A stretch of 8,742 bases of DNA from assembly GCA_017694145.1 (NCBI GenBank), contig JADINF010000098.1, forward strand, positions 1 to 8,742, written 5' to 3'. Of this stretch, positions 6,317 to 8,742 are shown piece by piece; positions within the stretch are counted from its first letter, which is position 1, and the number at the start of each line of letters is the position of its first letter. This stretch comes from Candidatus Stercoripulliclostridium pullicola. GTDB taxonomy: Bacteria > Bacillota > Clostridia > Christensenellales > DTU072. The notes below the pieces were generated by a model, which saw nothing but the letters and a program-made list of their open reading frames with translations, was not told the DNA's origin and searched no databases. The translations under genes and the position numbers were made by a program.

Positions 6317-7408
6317 TCAGCCGCCCTTCCCCTTACCCCTGTTCAGAACGTCGGTAAAGTATATTTTTTCGCTCTTTACGCCCTTTCTAAGGGCGTTTTC
6401 TATAAGTAAAGACAAGAGTTCCGTATATCCGTATTCGGGGAAAAGATAGTGAGCGAGCGAGCCGGGTACGGTGTTTATCTCGTTGAGATATAACTTGCCG
6501 CGATCGCTTATGAAGTCCACCCTCACTACGCCGTCCGCGCCTACCGCTTCGTACGCTTCCCCCGCGATGCGTTTAAGCTCTGTGCGCGTCTTTTCGCCGA
6601 CTTTTGCGGGGAATTCCCTCTCCGAGCCGCTCATCCCCCCGCCTCTTAACATATATTTATCGTCAAAAGTCAGGAATTCGCTCGCTCTCACGGGGCGTTC
6701 GGGCTCGCTTACAAGGAGATCTTTACCGCAACGGAATACGCCCACGTTGTATTCTTCGGCTTCCGTGACGCACCTTTCGACCAGCGCGAATTCGTCGAAT
6801 TCGTGAGCGAGCGCGAGCTTTTCCTCGAGCTCCCGTCTGTCGCGCGCGATACCCGCGCCGATACTGCTTCCCTGTGAATTGGGCTTCACGAACAGCGGAT
6901 ATCCGATCTTTTCCGCGTTTTCGAGCGCTTTTTCGTCGTATTCGCGTGGAATTTTCACTCCTTCGAGCACCGGGAAGCCCGCTTCGGCGAGGAAGTTTTT
7001 TGCAATGAATTTATCCATACATACCGCGCTTGCGCATACTCCGGACGAAGTATAAGGCAGACGGTTTATTTCCATTAGCCCCTGCAAGCCGCCGTCTTCG
7101 CCGCTTCCGCCGTGCGCAAGTATCAGGGCGCAATCGAGCTTTTCCCACGCTTTCGCCCTGCCGCCACGCTTGATTTTATACAAGACGCCGCCTTTCAGGA
7201 ACACTTCTTCGTGCTTTTCGGCTTCGAAAGGCATATAACTTTTCACGTTGACGAGCTTACCGCCCGTGTACCACTTCCCGTCGCGCATGTATACCGGGAT
7301 ACACTTTACCCCCGCCGACGGCATGGCGGCTATCGCTTCCAGCGCGGTTATCACAGATATGTCGTGCTCCGACGAATCGCCGCCGAAAAACGCTCCGACC
7401 TTCAACAT
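6317..7408 (-). CDS. ddl: D-alanine--D-alanine ligase
   Basis: Ddl joins two D-alanines with ATP in the cytoplasm, making the dipeptide that MurF adds to the peptidoglycan precursor. From the ATG at 7408 the protein has 363 residues, the usual length. ATP-grasp motifs are in order: GGDSSEHDIS at 9-18, HGGSGEDGGLQG at 99-110, YTSSGVCASAVCMDK at 119-133, KPNSQGSSIG at 175-184, and YLNEINTVPG at 307-316 with metal ligands Asp298, Glu310 and Asn312 expected. The substrate loop at 245-262 reads FLTFDDKYM rather than the common FYDYxAKY. This is a lineage variant I believe occurs in gut Clostridia, and it does not resemble Van-type ligases. AAAGGAGG four bases upstream fixes the start. The frame stays open back to 7720, but that extension lies within murF and has no Ddl homology. 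murF ends 14 bases upstream. The C-terminal codons contain the rqcH terminator on the other strand. Confidence 0.96.
   Translation of the reverse strand: MLKVGAFFGGDSSEHDISVITALEAIAAMPSAGVKCIPVYMRDGKWYTGGKLVNVKSYMPFEAEKHEEVFLKGGVLYKIKRGGRAKAWEKLDCALILAHGGSGEDGGLQGLMEINRLPYTSSGVCASAVCMDKFIAKNFLAEAGFPVLEGVKIPREYDEKALENAEKIGYPLFVKPNSQGSSIGAGIARDRRELEEKLALAHEFDEFALVERCVTEAEEYNVGVFRCGKDLLVSEPERPVRASEFLTFDDKYMLRGGGMSGSEREFPAKVGEKTRTELKRIAGEAYEAVGADGVVRVDFISDRGKLYLNEINTVPGSLAHYLFPEYGYTELLSLLIENALRKGVKSEKIYFTDVLNRGKGKGG
6378..6399 (+). terminator. Intrinsic terminator of rqcH, embedded in ddl
   Basis: ACGCCCTT (6378-6385), a three-base loop, and AAGGGCGT (6389-6396) form a perfect 8-bp stem whose last T opens the run TTTT (6396-6399), followed by CTAT, on the plus strand. 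It begins 61 bases after the rqcH stop. On the minus strand the same hairpin is followed by AAAGAGCG and would not terminate. It overlaps ddl codons 338-344. Confidence 0.7.
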
Positions 7409-7422
7409 ATTCCCTCCTTTAT

Positions 7423-8742
7423 TTACGGTATATCGTTCTGAATAAGCAATACGTCGCCGGGACGCAAAACTTCTTTGAACCCTTCTTCGGCTTCTTTCAG
7501 CCCCGAATAACGGTGCACTTCCCCCGAAAATCCGCTCTCCCGCAACCCTTCGTATATCGCCTGCGCGTTCACTCCGCTCAATATCACCGCGTCCGCGACC
7601 GCGGCTACAAGCCTGCCTACCTCGCGGTTTACCGACTTCTGCGCCCGTCCGAGCTCGACTATGCCCTGCGTATACACCACCTTCCTTCCCGGAAACGCCG
7701 CCAGCACTTCGAGCGCGCACCCCACGCCCTCGATATTGGCGTTATAGCTGTCGTCTATCACCGTAATGTCGCCCGCACGGCTCGCTTCGAGCCTGTGCGG
7801 CACGGGGCGCAATTCTTTCACCGTCCGCGCTATTTCGGGAAGTGAAACGCCCATTTCGTGCGCGAGCGCCGCGCACAATACGATATTCAACACGTTGTGC
7901 CGTCCGAGAAGAGTGGTTTCCATGGGTATCCTGTCCGCTTTCGTCACGAGTACGAACTTGCACCCCTGCGAATTCAGTCGCACGTTCTCGGCGCGGTACT
8001 CTCCCTCTTTATATCCCGCGCTCACGCTCGGCGAAGGAGAATTTTCACGCATTCTGCGCGTGTACGGATTGTCGCCGTTGAATACCGTGAGTCCGTCCTC
8101 CGGTATCGCTTCCGCAAGCTCGAACTTCGTGCGCGCAACGTTGTCGATATCGCCGAAACTCTCTAGATGTTGCGGCGCGACGCCCGTGATTATCGCGTAT
8201 TTCGGGCGTACCATATCGCAAAGCTCTCTGATGTCGCCCCGCCTTTTCGCTCCCATTTCCGCTATGAATATCTGTTCGCCTGCATAATTTCCGAGCGTTT
8301 TGGCTATTCCGAGCGGCGTATTGTAATTTCCTTCCGTCTTGATGACCTTATAGCGCGAGGCGAGCATTTCCGCAAGGATATTCTTGCAGGAAGTCTTGCC
8401 GTAGCTTCCCGTTATCCCCACGCTCACCACGTTCAGACCGGCAAGATAAGCTTTAGCCTTTTCCGTGTAACGCCTGTTGTTTGCTTTTTCGAAAGGAAGC
8501 ATTATGAGCGCCGCGAATTTGGCTATCGTGGGCGAAAGTCCGCAGCAGAGTATCACCGCCGCGACTCCCGCCGCCACGCTTTCAAACGCAAGCGCGCACA
8601 CGGCGACAAGCGCCGCGATAAGCGCCGCGTAAGCGAGCGCAAGCCTTGTCGCACGCCTTGTAAACTTGTATCGGGTGCGCATCCTTAAATTTGCGGTGTT
8701 TATGAGTATGAAGGTGACCGCAGCTTCCGCGGTAAAAGCTAC
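7423..8742 (-). CDS. murF: MurF-like UDP-MurNAc-tripeptide:D-Ala-D-Ala ligase with N-terminal membrane segments (5' end outside window)
   Basis: MurF-type ligases use ATP to attach D-Ala-D-Ala to UDP-MurNAc-tripeptide, the last cytoplasmic step of the precursor. The frame is open to the window edge, giving 439 residues without a start. An ATG at 8682 exists but has no ribosome site, and the 20 codons before it continue a hydrophobic, protein-like sequence. Counting from that Met, membrane-type segments lie near 13-32 and 35-50, where typical MurF has a soluble UDP-binding domain. Mur ligase motifs follow: GITGSYGKTS 89-98, NYNTPLGI 119-126, EMGAKRRGDI 142-151, HLESFG 172-177, probable carbamylated Lys186, LGRHNVLN 259-266, DDSYNAN 310-316, and ELG 343-345. 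The C-terminus stops at LLIQNDIP without the usual KGSRG ending. The neighbour ddl supplies the dipeptide substrate. Function is well supported by context, but a related Mur-ligase subfamily is possible. Confidence 0.85.
   Translation of the reverse strand, partial: VAFTAEAAVTFILINTANLRMRTRYKFTRRATRLALAYAALIAALVAVCALAFESVAAGVAAVILCCGLSPTIAKFAALIMLPFEKANNRRYTEKAKAYLAGLNVVSVGITGSYGKTSCKNILAEMLASRYKVIKTEGNYNTPLGIAKTLGNYAGEQIFIAEMGAKRRGDIRELCDMVRPKYAIITGVAPQHLESFGDIDNVARTKFELAEAIPEDGLTVFNGDNPYTRRMRENSPSPSVSAGYKEGEYRAENVRLNSQGCKFVLVTKADRIPMETTLLGRHNVLNIVLCAALAHEMGVSLPEIARTVKELRPVPHRLEASRAGDITVIDDSYNANIEGVGCALEVLAAFPGRKVVYTQGIVELGRAQKSVNREVGRLVAAVADAVILSGVNAQAIYEGLRESGFSGEVHRYSGLKEAEEGFKEVLRPGDVLLIQNDIP

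Noticed and set aside
7409..7720. A 104-residue N-terminal extension of ddl
   Set aside because: It would run through the end of murF in another frame and is arginine/glycine rich. The ATG at 7408 has a consensus ribosome site and gives the standard Ddl N-terminus.
1..8742. tRNA genes, CRISPR arrays, insertion sequences or phage genes
   Set aside because: No cloverleaf sequence, spaced repeats, transposase or terminal repeats were seen. All substantial sequence is covered by seven housekeeping genes.

Overview
The window reads as ordinary bacterial chromosome, most likely from a Clostridia-type Bacillota genome of moderate to fairly high GC, possibly an uncultured lineage. The reasons are the gene order tig-clpP-clpX-lon, a full-length RqcH/NFACT protein, consensus AGGAGG-type ribosome sites, and a membrane-linked MurF-like ligase. 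The taxonomic guess is inference. No mobile element, CRISPR array, tRNA or rRNA was seen. No gap between genes exceeds about 190 bases.

Left block (1-4513, minus strand): tig, clpP, clpX and the 5' part of lon, read right to left. They make the ribosome-bound chaperone trigger factor, the ClpXP protease and the LonA protease. A sigma-A-like promoter with a 16-bp perfect palindrome over the predicted transcription start lies in front of tig. No other convincing promoter was found in the block, so it is probably one operon. Stem-loops lie in the tig-clpP and clpX-lon spacers.

Middle (4605-6316, plus strand): rqcH, divergent from tig. RqcH marks stalled nascent chains with alanine tails, which in Bacillus subtilis are destroyed by ClpXP, so rqcH sits beside the genes for its downstream protease and for the exit-tunnel chaperone. 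Its promoter places the start of transcription at or within a base or so of the ATG, with no Shine-Dalgarno, which suggests a leaderless mRNA. An AT-rich inverted repeat with 10-bp arms lies inside the gene.

Right block (6317-8742, minus strand): murF-like ligase (5' end outside the window), then ddl 14 bases downstream. Ddl makes D-Ala-D-Ala and MurF joins it to the UDP-MurNAc-tripeptide. ddl and rqcH meet tail to tail with no base between them: the palindrome TGATCA carries both stop codons. The best intrinsic terminator for rqcH lies inside the last codons of ddl, so the two transcripts should overlap.

No wholly unknown gene family is present. The points most worth checking are the proteostasis gene cluster, the probable leaderless rqcH mRNA, the terminator embedded in ddl, and the palindrome at the tig promoter.
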